A stretch of 64,000 nt of DNA from Variovorax sp. OK212. GTDB lineage: Bacteria; Pseudomonadota; Gammaproteobacteria; Burkholderiales; Burkholderiaceae_C. The stretch's first letter is position 1. Each line of letters starts with the position of its first letter. The stretch is taken from positions 496,001 to 560,000 of the forward strand of contig NZ_FOLP01000004.1 in the NCBI RefSeq assembly GCF_900112425.1, read 5' to 3'. A program made the position numbers and the translations under genes. Shown here one piece after another: positions 1 to 10,681 of this stretch. Below the pieces are notes generated by a model that searched no databases, had not been told where the DNA came from, and saw only the letters and a program-made list of their open reading frames with translations.

Positions 1-401
1 CGCAGCGTTTCGACGTGCTGGTGGTCGATGCGTTCTCCGGCGATGCGATTCCCATGCACCTGATGACGCGCGAAGCGCTGGCGCTGTACCTGCGGCACCT
101 GAAGCCCACCGGCGTGATCGCGTTCCACATCAGCAACCGGCACCTGGACCTGGCGCCCGTGCTGAAGCGCCTGGGGGACGACGCGGGCCTGCAGGCGCTG
201 CGCGTGCGCTTCGAGCCCGAGCGCGGCAACGCCACGCTGGAGCACACCTCGGACTACGTGCTGCTCACGCGCGACGCGCGCTTCCTGGCGGACCCGATGG
301 TGCGGGAGCGCGCCGAACCCATGGAAGCAGCCAGCGGCGCCCGTGCGGCGCTGTGGACGGACGACTTCAGCAACCTGCTGGGCGTGCTGAAGTGGCAGTG
401 A
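1..401 (+). CDS. spermidine synthase-like protein, C-terminal part (5' end outside window)
   Basis: The reading frame is already open at base 3 and ends at a TGA at 399-401, so only the last ~132 residues are present. The visible part starts with FDVLVVDAFSGDAIP, which matches the acidic strand-4 motif (D-A-F-x-G/D) of spermidine synthase-like methyltransferase-fold domains. It continues with a short region ending WTDDFSNLL, a tail often seen in fused membrane/spermidine-synthase proteins. The N-terminal half, including any membrane segments, cannot be judged. The next gene is convergent and ends 34 bp away. The fold is fairly secure; a true aminopropyl-transferase activity is not, because the fused family is functionally poorly defined. 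Confidence 0.7.
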   Translation, partial: QRFDVLVVDAFSGDAIPMHLMTREALALYLRHLKPTGVIAFHISNRHLDLAPVLKRLGDDAGLQALRVRFEPERGNATLEHTSDYVLLTRDARFLADPMVRERAEPMEAASGARAALWTDDFSNLLGVLKWQ

Positions 402-435
402 GGCGCAAGCCGTAGTGAGTTCAGATGGTGTGGGC

Positions 436-1341
436 TCAGGTGGTGGCCGGGTGCCACTGCCCCAGCAACCGCGCCACGGCGCGCACCCGCTGCGTGTCGC
501 GCCCCCAGCGCCGGCTGGCCGGCAGCTTCTGCGCCCACTTCATGCGCCGCGCCGCGTTCTGGATGCGCTCGCGCACCTCGTCGCTCACGCCGCTCAGCGC
601 GGCATGCCAGTGCTGGCCCGCGGCCTGCGGTGCGGCGGCCTCGAGCATCATGGCCGTGGAGTGCAGGTAGCTCAGCCAGTCGCGCGCCTGGCATTCGGCC
701 AGCGTCATGACCTCGGCGGGGTCGTCCTCGAAATCGATGTAGCCGATCACGCCGTCGGGGCACTGCACCAGGTTGCGGTCGAAGGCCTGGCTCAGGTGCT
801 GGCCGCACACGTGCACGGCGGCAATGGCGGTCAGGCCTTCGCGCCACACCGCCAGCAGCGCGGCGGGGCCGGCGGCGGCGGCCTGGTCGATGCGCTCCTG
901 CAGCACCACGGTGGCGCGGCCGCTTTCGCCCAGGTCCGAGATCAGCAGGCCGTCGGCCTGTTGCGCCAGCACCGTCGGCACGCGCAGGCCGGCGGCGGCC
1001 AACTGCTTGAGCCGCCGCGCCTCGGTGGCGATGGCCGCTTCGCCGCCCGGGTTGGGCACGGGCTTGATGATGTCCAGCCGCGCCATGCGCGCCACGGCCG
1101 CCATCACGCGGTAGCCCCATTTGCCGTGGCGCGGGCCGGCCTTCTTGAGCCACACGCGTTCGCTGCCGAAGCGGTGGCTGGCCACGTTCTTCTCCTGCCG
1201 GGGCAGGGTGGTGCGCAGGAACTCGGCGTAGTCGCCGGGCGCCGGCGTGCGCGCCAGCGCGTCCAGGGGCGCGGGCGCCGAAGCGGCGCCCTTGCGCGAT
1301 TGCAGGCGCCCGTTGGCGCCTCCTCGTCTCAGTGGGTTCAT
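436..1341 (-). CDS. kinase-fold protein (aminoglycoside phosphotransferase / BUD32-like)
   Basis: 301 residues. The C-terminal half carries a kinase-like catalytic pattern: DRNLVQ followed by YIDFEDDP, resembling the HxDxxxxN...D motifs of small-molecule and Kdo/BUD32-type kinases. An upstream K in VWLKKAGP and the glycine-containing RFGSERVW could form the nucleotide site. No membrane segment or signal is seen. The ATG at 1341 overlaps the stop of the upstream FMN enzyme gene by four bases (ATGA), so the two are probably translated together. Relatives in this group are sometimes labelled serine/threonine phosphatase, for which I see no motif. The substrate is unknown. Confidence 0.6.
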   Translation of the reverse strand: MNPLRRGGANGRLQSRKGAASAPAPLDALARTPAPGDYAEFLRTTLPRQEKNVASHRFGSERVWLKKAGPRHGKWGYRVMAAVARMARLDIIKPVPNPGGEAAIATEARRLKQLAAAGLRVPTVLAQQADGLLISDLGESGRATVVLQERIDQAAAAGPAALLAVWREGLTAIAAVHVCGQHLSQAFDRNLVQCPDGVIGYIDFEDDPAEVMTLAECQARDWLSYLHSTAMMLEAAAPQAAGQHWHAALSGVSDEVRERIQNAARRMKWAQKLPASRRWGRDTQRVRAVARLLGQWHPATT

Positions 1342-3035
1342 GCGGCCATTGCAAAGCCCGCCACCAGCCCTTGCGGGCCCTGTGTCAAGGGCTGGAAACT
1401 CTCCGCACTGGCCAGCGGCCAGTAGGTGCGAAAGACATTGTGCTGCTCGTCGAGCGGGCCGAGCAAGGCGCCCGGCTGCACCTGCATCACCAGGTTGCTC
1501 AACAGGCGCACTTCGGTGTCGGAAATGCGGCGCACGATGTGGTGCGCGGTGATCTGCTGCGGATGGTCCAGGCCGGCGGCCTGCACCAGCTCCTGCAGCG
1601 CATGCAGCGTGCTGCGGTGGAAGTTGCGCACGCGGTCGGCCTTGGTGGGCACCACCAGTGCCTGCTGGCGCAGCGGGTCCTGCGTGGTCACGCCGGTGGG
1701 GCAGTGGCCGGTGTGGCAGCTCTGCGCCTGGATGCAGCCCAGTGCCATCATGAAGCCGCGCGCCGCGTTGCACCAGTCGGCGCCCAGCGCCATCATGCGG
1801 GCCACGTCGAAGGCGGTGATCACCTTGGCGGCGCAGCCGATCTTGATGCGGTGCCGCAGGTTGACGCCCACCAGCGTGTTGTGCACCAGCAGCAGGCCTT
1901 CCTGCAGCGGCGCGCCCACGTGGTCGCTGAACTCGACCGGCGCCGCGCCGGTGCCGCCCTCGGCGCCGTCGACCACGATGAAGTCGGGCGTGATGCCGGT
2001 GGCCTGCATCGCCTTGACGATGCCGAACCATTCCCACGGGTGGCCCAGGCAGAACTTGAAGCCGGTCGGCTTGCCGCCCGAGAGTTCGCGCAGCTTGGCG
2101 ATGAAATGCATCATCTCCGTGGGCGTGGAGAACGCGCTGTGCGACGAGGGCGAGATGCAGTCCACGCCCACCGGCACGCCGCGCGCCGCCGCGATCTCGG
2201 GCGTGACCTTGGGCGCCGGCAGCACGCCGCCGTGCCCGGGCTTGGCGCCCTGGCTCAGCTTGACCTCGATCATCTTGACCTGCGGGTCGCGCGCGTTGGT
2301 GGCAAAGCGCTCGGGGTTGAAGCTGCCGTCGTCGTTGCGGCAGCCGAAGTAGCCCGAGCCGATTTCCCAGATCAGGTCGCCGCCGTGCACCCGGTGGTGC
2401 TGCGAGATCGAGCCTTCGCCGGTGTCGTGCGCGAAGCCGCCCATCTTGGCGCCCTGGTTGAGCGCGAGGATGGCGTTGGCCGACAGTGCGCCGAAGCTCA
2501 TGGCGGAAATGTTGAACACGCTGGCGCTGTAGGGCTGCGTGCAGACCTGCGCCGGGTTGGCGCCGGCCGGCTGCGGCGTGCCGCCGATCACGATGCGGAA
2601 ATCGTGGTTCGCGAGTTTGGTCGGCTGCATCGAGTGGTTGATCCACTCGTAGCCCGCGATGGTCACGTTCAGCTGGGTGCCGAAGGGCCGGTTGTCGGGG
2701 TCGCCCTTGGCGCGCTGGTAGACCAGCGAGCGCTGCGCGCGGGAGAAGGGGGCTGCCTCGGAGTCGCTCTCGATGAAGTACTGCCGCATTTCCGGGCGGA
2801 TGAACTCCAGCAGAAAGCGCAGGTGCCCGATGACCGGGTAGTTGCGCAGGATGGCGTGCCGGGCCTGCCGCAGGTCGTGGATGCCGGTACCTGAAAGTAC
2901 CGCGAAAGCGACCACGCCGATCCAGGCGAGCCACAGGTGCGGTGACACCAGCACGAAGGCAAGGCAGGCCACCAGACCGGCCACGCACAGGGCGAAAGCG
3001 CTGTAGCGCGCCGGAAACGGAATAATCGTGGGCAT
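1338..3035 (-). CDS. FMN-binding glutamate synthase-family oxidoreductase, membrane-anchored
   Basis: 565 residues. Two hydrophobic segments lie in the first ~50 residues ([18 protein letters not shown] and [14 protein letters not shown]), then a GltS-type TIM-barrel. Diagnostic pieces are SFGALS, KPGHGG, the phosphate-binding [13 protein letters not shown], and a cysteine pattern C-x5-C-x4-C ([14 protein letters not shown]) that matches the [3Fe-4S] ligand spacing of glutamate synthase. The amidotransferase and NADPH-binding parts of classical glutamate synthase are absent, so it is a stand-alone synthase-domain protein; such proteins are common and their substrate is unclear. The start at 3035 was chosen because it directly precedes the first membrane segment. 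The ATGA overlap with the downstream kinase-like gene indicates coupling. Confidence 0.85.
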   Translation of the reverse strand: MPTIIPFPARYSAFALCVAGLVACLAFVLVSPHLWLAWIGVVAFAVLSGTGIHDLRQARHAILRNYPVIGHLRFLLEFIRPEMRQYFIESDSEAAPFSRAQRSLVYQRAKGDPDNRPFGTQLNVTIAGYEWINHSMQPTKLANHDFRIVIGGTPQPAGANPAQVCTQPYSASVFNISAMSFGALSANAILALNQGAKMGGFAHDTGEGSISQHHRVHGGDLIWEIGSGYFGCRNDDGSFNPERFATNARDPQVKMIEVKLSQGAKPGHGGVLPAPKVTPEIAAARGVPVGVDCISPSSHSAFSTPTEMMHFIAKLRELSGGKPTGFKFCLGHPWEWFGIVKAMQATGITPDFIVVDGAEGGTGAAPVEFSDHVGAPLQEGLLLVHNTLVGVNLRHRIKIGCAAKVITAFDVARMMALGADWCNAARGFMMALGCIQAQSCHTGHCPTGVTTQDPLRQQALVVPTKADRVRNFHRSTLHALQELVQAAGLDHPQQITAHHIVRRISDTEVRLLSNLVMQVQPGALLGPLDEQHNVFRTYWPLASAESFQPLTQGPQGLVAGFAMAA

Positions 3036-3090
3036 AGAAATAGTGTCGACCGAAGCCTGCTGCATCATAGAGGGCTGCCCCGAACTTGCC

Positions 3091-5140
<2,050 letters not shown>

Positions 5141-5145
5141 TCAAG

Positions 5146-5230
5146 GAACACCGCGCAGCCGGCCTTGCCGGGCCGCTGGTGTTGCCCCCGGCAGGGGGTT
5201 GGAGACGCGACACGAGGTGCGCGAAGCCTG
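5146..5230. repeat. dispersed intergenic repeat, copy A
   Basis: Lies between the convergent ends of the MFS and GNAT genes. It shares with 19536-19648 an identical 19-bp block at its left end (5146-5164) and an identical 12-bp block GCGCGAAGCCTG at its right end (5219-5230); the middle is related but diverged. A block of C and a block of G in the middle (GCCCCCGGCAGGGGG) can fold. Likely a REP-like or shared transcription-terminator element. Confidence 0.5.
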
Positions 5231-5244
5231 GGGGCGAGCCTTGT

Positions 5245-5562
5245 CTAGATCTTGAAGGCGCGTTGGATGTCGGGGCGCACCAGGTCCGCGTACTCGCGGT
5301 GCTTGCGGATGTAGCCCGCGATGAACTGGCACACCGGAATCACATGCAGCCCCTTCGTGCGGGCCTCGTCGAGCACGTGCCGCGCAATGGCCGAGCCCAC
5401 GCCCTTGCCTTCGTACGCGGGCAGCACCTCGGTGTGCGTGAACATGATGGCGTCGGTCAGCAGGTTGTATTCGGCATAGGCCGCGAGCTTGCCGTCGAGC
5501 GCGGCCTCGTAGCGGTGCAGCGCGTCGTTGCTGGAAAAGGCGAGGGCGATGTCGTTGCTCAT
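5245..5562 (-). CDS. small GNAT-family N-acetyltransferase (YidJ / At1g77540-like)
   Basis: 105 residues, the size of the minimal acetyltransferase subfamily. The acetyl-CoA loop is seen as YEGKGVGSAIARHVLDEA (Q/R-x-x-G-x-G/A variant), preceded by the strand MFTHTEVLPAYEG. The C-terminal IPVCQFIAGYIRKHREY contains a cysteine and a Tyr-Ile-x-x-H/K pattern also conserved in this subfamily. It is cytosolic and the acceptor is unknown. The ATG overlaps the stop of the preceding NTF2-like gene (ATGA at 5559-5562), placing it last in the pgpA-pncC-NTF2-GNAT operon. Confidence 0.85.
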   Translation of the reverse strand: MSNDIALAFSSNDALHRYEAALDGKLAAYAEYNLLTDAIMFTHTEVLPAYEGKGVGSAIARHVLDEARTKGLHVIPVCQFIAGYIRKHREYADLVRPDIQRAFKI

Positions 5563-6053
5563 GGTTGGCGTGCGAGGTAGTTGGCGAGGTTGGCGGCCGC
5601 GGTGGCGCGCACCTTCTTGCGCAGCACCGGCGTCCAGCCGAGCAGCAGGCCCGGCGTGCCCAGCGCCTGGCGCGACCAGGTCCAGAACGGGAAGGTGTCG
5701 CGGTGCGTCGCAATGAGCCCGTCGGGCGTGAAGGTGAAGCGCGCGTCGACGCTGTTGTCCACGATGCGGCCGGTGGCGCTGAAGCGGTAGTGCGCGTCCC
5801 AGTGGGCGCTGCCCGTGGTGTCGTCGGCCTTCGCGTCGCGCCAGGTCAGGCGCCACACGTCCGCGCCCTTGGCCTTGGTGGCTTCCGACAGCATGCGCCA
5901 CATGCCACCGACCTCGCGGCGCCCGCGCAGCGAGAAGGCCTCGTCGTCGAACACCGCGTCGCTGGCGTAGCAGGCTTGCATGGTGGCGGCGTCGAGCTTC
6001 GCGAAGGCGCTGTAGAAGCGCTCGATGGTCTGTGCGTTGGTGGCTGCGGTCAT
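5559..6053 (-). CDS. NTF2-like / SnoaL-like fold protein
   Basis: 164 residues. The N-terminal helix pattern TIERFYSAFAKLDAATMQACYASDAVFDDEAF is typical of the nuclear-transport-factor-2-like cone fold, with alternating hydrophobic strands afterwards (AHWDAHYRFSATGRIVDNS, ARFTFTPDGLIATHRDTF). Proteins of this size may be isomerases, hydrolases or small-ligand binders; nothing fixes a reaction. The ATG at 6053 is the first in frame after the pncC stop, 28 bp away. Its stop overlaps the GNAT start. Confidence 0.75.
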   Translation of the reverse strand: MTAATNAQTIERFYSAFAKLDAATMQACYASDAVFDDEAFSLRGRREVGGMWRMLSEATKAKGADVWRLTWRDAKADDTTGSAHWDAHYRFSATGRIVDNSVDARFTFTPDGLIATHRDTFPFWTWSRQALGTPGLLLGWTPVLRKKVRATAAANLANYLARQP

Positions 6054-6081
6054 GAGGCCTCTGGGGTTGTGAAAAATCGGG

Positions 6082-6645
6082 TCAGCGGCCGAGCAACTCG
6101 ACCAGCGTCTGCAGTGCGTGGCGCACCGTGGCCGCGCGCACGGTGGCGCGGTCGCCGTCGAAGCGGCGGCGCTCGGTGCGCACGTCGCCGTCGACCGACC
6201 AGCCGAACCACACCGTGCCCACCGGCTTCTCGCTGGTGCCGCCGGTCGGGCCGGCCACGCCGGTGACGGCCAGGGCCACCCGCGACGGCGCCGAATGCGC
6301 GATGGCACCCGTGGCCATGGCGCGCGCCACCGGCTCGCTGACCGCGCCGTGCGCCGCGATGGTTGCCGCGTCCACGCCCAGCAGCTGGGTCTTGGCTTCG
6401 TTCGAATAGGTGATGAAGCCGCGTTCGAACCACACGCTAGAGCCCGCGAGCTCGGTGCAGGCCGCGCCGATCAGCCCGCCCGTGCAGCTTTCGGCGGTGG
6501 TCAGCATCCAGCCCTTGCGCTGCAGCAGGGCGGCCAGCGCGGCGACGAGGTCGGGGGTGTCCAGGTCGGCCAGGGCCGGTGACGCAGCGGATGTCGAGGA
6601 AGTCGTCGCGGGGGGCGTCGAGGGGGTCGTCGAAAAGGAAGCCAT
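6082..6645 (-). CDS. pncC: nicotinamide-nucleotide amidohydrolase (CinA C-terminal domain, PncC)
   Basis: 187 residues, consisting of a low-complexity Ser/Thr/Pro start (~25 residues) followed by the CinA C-terminal domain. Signature motifs are TAESCTGGL, GFITYSNEAK, GVAGPTGG and KPVGTVWFGW. The enzyme deamidates NMN to nicotinate mononucleotide in pyridine-nucleotide salvage. The N-terminal MoeA-like ADP-ribose pyrophosphatase half of full CinA is absent, as in the Escherichia coli PncC type. It follows pgpA by 5 bp on the same strand; pgpA and cinA are frequent neighbours in proteobacteria. Confidence 0.9.
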   Translation of the reverse strand: MASFSTTPSTPPATTSSTSAASPALADLDTPDLVAALAALLQRKGWMLTTAESCTGGLIGAACTELAGSSVWFERGFITYSNEAKTQLLGVDAATIAAHGAVSEPVARAMATGAIAHSAPSRVALAVTGVAGPTGGTSEKPVGTVWFGWSVDGDVRTERRRFDGDRATVRAATVRHALQTLVELLGR

Positions 6646-6650
6646 CGTGT

Positions 6651-7235
6651 TCACCAGGCGCGCCACAGCGCAATGACCAGCAGCGTGCAGAAGGCCGCCA
6701 CGAGGTCGTCGAGGATGATGCCGAAGCCGGCGTGCCACCAGCGCACCTGCGCCGCGTCGCGCTGCTTGAAGAGGCCGTCGGCCCAGGCCACGGGGCCGGG
6801 CTTGGCGGCATCGAAGTAACGGAACAGCCCGAAGGCGATGGCCTGCGCCAGCAGCCCGGCCGGCGTGACCAGCCAGAGCACGATCCAGAAGGCGACCACT
6901 TCGTCCCACACCACCGCGCCGGGGTCGGCGATGTTCATGTCGCGCGCGGTCACGGTGCAGGCCCACCAGCCGATGGGCAGCGACGCCAGGATGATCCAGC
7001 CGATGGTGGCCGGTGTGAACCACAGCTGCATCACCACGAAGGCCACCCAGGCCCACAGCGTGCCCACGGTGCCCGGCGCGATGCGCGGCAGGCCCGAGCC
7101 GAAGCCCAGCGCGATGAAGTGCGCGGGGTGCGAGAGCATGAAGCGCAGCGTGGGGCGGCGCATCGAGGGTTGGGGCATGGCGCCGGAAGCGGATGTGGTG
7201 GCGGCGGAAGAAGGAGAGGAAGAAGCAGCGTGCAT
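6651..7235 (-). CDS. pgpA: phosphatidylglycerophosphatase A
   Basis: 194 residues. The core shows the PgpA pattern: FGSGLPRIAPGTVGTLW, DPGAVVWDEVVAFWIVL, FRYFDAAKPGPV and GFGIILDDLVAA, with conserved acidic residues for Mg2+ and three to four membrane segments. It removes the phosphate from phosphatidylglycerophosphate in the inner membrane. The first ~25 residues are low complexity (Ser/Ala/Thr), so translation could instead begin at the in-frame ATGs at 7178 or 7163; no start has a clear ribosome-binding site. It is the first gene of an operon with pncC, the NTF2-like gene and the GNAT gene. thiL, a common neighbour of pgpA in related bacteria, lies about 6 kb away. Confidence 0.88.
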   Translation of the reverse strand: MHAASSSPSSAATTSASGAMPQPSMRRPTLRFMLSHPAHFIALGFGSGLPRIAPGTVGTLWAWVAFVVMQLWFTPATIGWIILASLPIGWWACTVTARDMNIADPGAVVWDEVVAFWIVLWLVTPAGLLAQAIAFGLFRYFDAAKPGPVAWADGLFKQRDAAQVRWWHAGFGIILDDLVAAFCTLLVIALWRAW

Positions 7236-7296
7236 CAGGGGCAGGAGTGTCGCGCATTCTGCGGCGGCGCCCGTGTCGCGCCCGCGTGGCCATGGC

Positions 7297-7330
7297 TTTA
7301 TTAATCAAAGCAATAGCTTGTTTAATTAAC
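7297..7330. promoter_or_regulatory. AT-rich imperfect palindrome between divergent pgpA and MFS genes
   Basis: A 34-bp island rich in A and T in an otherwise very GC-rich context. The centre is AAGC-AATA-GCTT and the flanks are TTAAT-like on the left and TTAATTA on the right, giving an imperfect dyad. It lies 48 bp before the MFS ATG and 62 bp before the pgpA start, so it is a likely promoter or operator for one or both genes. No regulator is adjacent. Confidence 0.4.
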
Positions 7331-7377
7331 GCCCGCCGCCTAGTATCCGGGCTTCTTTCCGCTTCCTGCATCTCGTC

Positions 7378-8856
7378 ATGTCTTCGCCTTGCGCCGCCCT
7401 GCGGCCCGCTTCTTCGCCCCCTGCCGCTCCTGCCGCCCCTCCCGCCCCCGCAGCCTGGCGCGAACTCTTCACCGGCCGCAACGGCTGGCGCGCGCTCGCG
7501 CTGACCGGCGGCGTCGCGCTGCATGCCGTCAACGTGCACATCGTGACCACCGTGCTGCCGTCGGTGGTGCGCGAGATCGGCGGGCTCGACTGGTATGCCT
7601 GGAGCACCACGCTGTTCGTGGTCGGCTCGATCCTGGGCGCCACGCTGTCGGTGCGGCTGCTCGCCGTGCTCGGGCCGCGCGGCGCCTGCCTGGCCGCGCT
7701 GGCGGTGTTCAGCGCCGGCTCCATCGGCTGCGCGATGGCGTCGTCCATGCCCTGGATGCTCGCGGGCCGCACGGTGCAGGGGCTGGGCGGCGGCCTGCTC
7801 GCGGCGCTGAGCTACGGCCTGATCCAGCTGGTGTTCGCGCAGCGGCTGTGGCCGCGCGCGGTGGCGCTGGTGTCGGGCATGTGGGGCGTCGCCACGCTCT
7901 GCGGGCCGGCCGTGGGCGGCCTGTTCGCGCAGGCCGGGCACTGGCGCTGGGCCTTCTGGTTCCTGCTGCCCGTGGCCGCGGCGCAGGCGCTGCTGGTGCT
8001 GGTGCAGCTGCGGCCCTCGGCCGGCGTGACGCACGCGCGGCCCGCGGTCCTGCCGCGGGTGCCGGGCCCGCAGATCGGCCTGCTCGCGCTGTCGGTGCTG
8101 GTGATCGCGGCCAGCGGCCTGTGGCCCGACCTGCGCTGGCAGGCCGCCGGCGTGGTGCTGGGGCTGGCCATCGGCTTCGCCGCCACCCGCATCGACAGCC
8201 GCGCCACCGTGCGCGTGCTGCCCAGCGGCGCGTATTCGATGAGCGCGCCGCTGGGCGCCATCTACACGAGCGTGGCGCTGCTGCTGGTCGGCACCACCAC
8301 AGAGATCTTCGTGCCGTACTTCCTGCAGCTGCTGCACGGCCATTCGCCGCTGGCGGCGGGCTACCTCACGGCCGCGATGGCGGGCGGCTGGAGCGCGGGG
8401 TCGCTGCTGTCGTCGGGACGCAGCGGCGCCGGCGCCGACCGCATGCTGCGCGCCGGGCCGGTGATCTGCACGCTGGGGCTGGTGGCGCTGGCGTGGCTGT
8501 TGCCGTCGCCGGGCGTGCTCGGTGCTGGCGTCGAGACCTCGATCGTCGCCATCGCCTTGGCCGCCGTGGGGCTCGGCGTGGGCATCGGCTGGCCGCACCT
8601 GCTCACGCGCGTGATGTCGCTGGCGCCCAAGGGCGAAGAGGGCCTGGCGTCGGCCTCCATCACCACCGTGCAGCTCTACGGCATGGCCGTGGGCGCGGCG
8701 GTGGCGGGGCTGGTGGCGAACGCGGCCGGGCTCACCGCGCCGGGCGGCGTGGCGGGTGCGCAGTCGGCCGCGGTGTGGCTGTTCGCGAGCTTTGCGCTCG
8801 CACCCGCCGTGGCGGTGTGGCTCGCGTACCGGGCCCTGGCACGGCGCGGCTGGTGA
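7378..8856 (+). CDS. MFS multidrug-type transporter (DHA2-like)
   Basis: 492 residues with a proline/alanine-rich N-terminus (residues 1-27) and about 13-14 hydrophobic segments. HIVTTVLPSVVREIGG corresponds to the first-helix motif of DHA2/EmrB-type exporters (NxxxTTVLP). GRTVQGLGGGLLAALSYGLI is the antiporter-type motif, and GMWGVATLCGPAVGG fits motif C of drug:proton antiporters. It is therefore probably a proton-driven efflux pump; the substrate is unknown. It is divergent from pgpA and convergent with the flavin hydroxylase gene. No periplasmic adaptor gene is nearby, so it likely works alone. Confidence 0.85.
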   Translation: MSSPCAALRPASSPPAAPAAPPAPAAWRELFTGRNGWRALALTGGVALHAVNVHIVTTVLPSVVREIGGLDWYAWSTTLFVVGSILGATLSVRLLAVLGPRGACLAALAVFSAGSIGCAMASSMPWMLAGRTVQGLGGGLLAALSYGLIQLVFAQRLWPRAVALVSGMWGVATLCGPAVGGLFAQAGHWRWAFWFLLPVAAAQALLVLVQLRPSAGVTHARPAVLPRVPGPQIGLLALSVLVIAASGLWPDLRWQAAGVVLGLAIGFAATRIDSRATVRVLPSGAYSMSAPLGAIYTSVALLLVGTTTEIFVPYFLQLLHGHSPLAAGYLTAAMAGGWSAGSLLSSGRSGAGADRMLRAGPVICTLGLVALAWLLPSPGVLGAGVETSIVAIALAAVGLGVGIGWPHLLTRVMSLAPKGEEGLASASITTVQLYGMAVGAAVAGLVANAAGLTAPGGVAGAQSAAVWLFASFALAPAVAVWLAYRALARRGW

Positions 8857-8902
8857 ACCGGCTGAACCGCCGGGTCCACCAGATTCACCAGCCGCATCAG
8901 GT

Positions 8903-10615
8903 TCAGGCCACCACGCCCTCCCAGGCCAGCGCCCGCCGGCGTGCCCGCAGCCGCAGGCCTTCGCCGCGCAGCAGGCCCACCAGGTCGTAGACCTCGGCCG
9001 GCAGGTGCGCGCCGCGCCAGGCCACGTGCTGGTCGGCGCGGCACAGCACCAGCGCGTGGGTGTAGGCCTTGGGCACGTCCTCGGTCTCGATGTCCAGCAG
9101 CGTGAGCGGCATGCTGTAGGCGGCCGCGGCGCGCTCCAGCGGGCGCACGTCCACGCTGCGGTCGAAGCGCAGCAGCGTGTAGCCGGGGCCGAAGGCGTCG
9201 TAGAGCGAGCGGCCGTCCGCCAGCCAGAAGTGCGGCGCGCGGCAGCCCGGCACGGTCGAGGGCGTGAAATCGCCCATCGAATAAGGCGGCGCCGTGTGCT
9301 CGCCGTCGGCCACGATGATCGGCGAGCCGCTGTAGAAGTAGCCGAAGTTCAGGCCGCCGCAGCAGAACTGCTGCACGTTGAGCTCGTAGGCCTCGCGCCC
9401 GATGTCGGCGCGCAGCGCGTCGCCGGCCGGGCCGGGTTCCTCGATGTCGGGCGGCACCGCGCGGCGTGCGCGGATCATCTTCTGCGCATGGTCCATCGCG
9501 AAGTTCGACACCTGCTCGGTGATCGGTTGCCGCTCGGCCTCGTAGGCGTCCAGGATGGCTTCGTCGCCCCAGCCCTGCACCGCCGCGCCCAGCAGCCACG
9601 AGAGGTTGAGCGCGTCGGCAATGCCGGCGTTCATGCCGTAGCCCGCGTAGGGCACCCACAGGTGCGCCGCGTCGCCGGCGAGGAACACGCGGCCTTCGCG
9701 GAAGCGGTTGGCCACCAGCCGCCGGCCGACCCAGTCTTCCTTGCTGATGACCTCGTACGCGAAGTCGGGGCCCACGCCGAGGATGCTGCGCAGCGACTGG
9801 TCGCGGTCGACCGAATCGAACTCGGGCTCCTCGGCGTTCAGGTGGTTGTGCACCAGCCAGGTCTCGTGCCCGTCGATGGCGAACATCGTGCCGCAGCGGC
9901 GCGGGTTCATCGAGTAGTACGACCACGCCGGCTTGCCGGGAATCATGCCGCGCAGTTGCGGGGCGCGGATGAAGGTCGACTGCACGCGCTGGATCACCGC
10001 CGTGCCCTCGAGCTTCGCGCCGATCTGCTTGCGCACCACCGAGCTGCCGCCGTCGCAGCCCACCATGTAGCGGCAGCGCACGGTGCGCATCCTGCTGTCG
10101 TCCAGGTTGCTCACCACCGCGCACACGCCGTCGGCGTCCTGGGTGAAGGCCTCGAAGCGCGTGCGGTTGAGCAGCTGCACGCCCGGCAGCGCGGCCGTGT
10201 GCTTCAGGAGAATCGGCTCCAGGTAGATCTGGTTGATGCGGTGCGGCGGCTCGGGCGTGGGCCACCAGGCGTCGGGGCCTTCGGTCTCGGTGTAGCGGTC
10301 GCGGCGGCACGGAATGGGAATGCGCGTGAGCTCGATGCCCGTCACGCTGGTGCGGAACACCACGTCGTTCGGATGGTCCGCCGGCAGGCCCGCGTCGCGC
10401 AGCTTCTGCGCCACGCCCAGGCGGCGGAACTGCTCCATGGTGCGCGAGGCCACGTGGTTGCACTTGACGTTCGGCGGCTCGGCGAAGCGGCGCGTTTCGC
10501 AGATGACCACCGACACGCCGCGCGAGGCGAGGTCCATGGCCAGGGTGAGGCCCACGGGCCCCGCGCCGACGATCAGCACGTCGGCCTTCAGTGTGGTGGC
10601 GGTGTTGTCGGTCAT
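8903..10615 (-). CDS. FAD-dependent aromatic hydroxylase (TfdB/MhpA-like)
   Basis: 570 residues from the ATG at 10615. The N-terminal FAD Rossmann motif is VGAGPVGL (from residue 16), then the strand-2 acidic end VVICETRR. The DG motif is GCDGGSS and the GD motif is VFLAGDAAH followed by the P-x-x-G-x-G-M-N run YAGYGMNAG. The C-terminal ~130 residues resemble the thioredoxin-like tail of phenol and aryl hydroxylases. It uses NAD(P)H and O2 to hydroxylate an aromatic ring; the ring substrate is not evident. An in-frame TTG five codons earlier is less likely. The downstream-oriented Bug receptor and divergent LysR regulator suggest an inducible catabolic unit. Confidence 0.85.
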   Translation of the reverse strand: MTDNTATTLKADVLIVGAGPVGLTLAMDLASRGVSVVICETRRFAEPPNVKCNHVASRTMEQFRRLGVAQKLRDAGLPADHPNDVVFRTSVTGIELTRIPIPCRRDRYTETEGPDAWWPTPEPPHRINQIYLEPILLKHTAALPGVQLLNRTRFEAFTQDADGVCAVVSNLDDSRMRTVRCRYMVGCDGGSSVVRKQIGAKLEGTAVIQRVQSTFIRAPQLRGMIPGKPAWSYYSMNPRRCGTMFAIDGHETWLVHNHLNAEEPEFDSVDRDQSLRSILGVGPDFAYEVISKEDWVGRRLVANRFREGRVFLAGDAAHLWVPYAGYGMNAGIADALNLSWLLGAAVQGWGDEAILDAYEAERQPITEQVSNFAMDHAQKMIRARRAVPPDIEEPGPAGDALRADIGREAYELNVQQFCCGGLNFGYFYSGSPIIVADGEHTAPPYSMGDFTPSTVPGCRAPHFWLADGRSLYDAFGPGYTLLRFDRSVDVRPLERAAAAYSMPLTLLDIETEDVPKAYTHALVLCRADQHVAWRGAHLPAEVYDLVGLLRGEGLRLRARRRALAWEGVVA

Positions 10616-10681
10616 GTCGAAAGGTGGCAATGCACGGGCGCAGGAACGCAGGAGGACGGAGGGAGGTACGGAGGATGTGCG

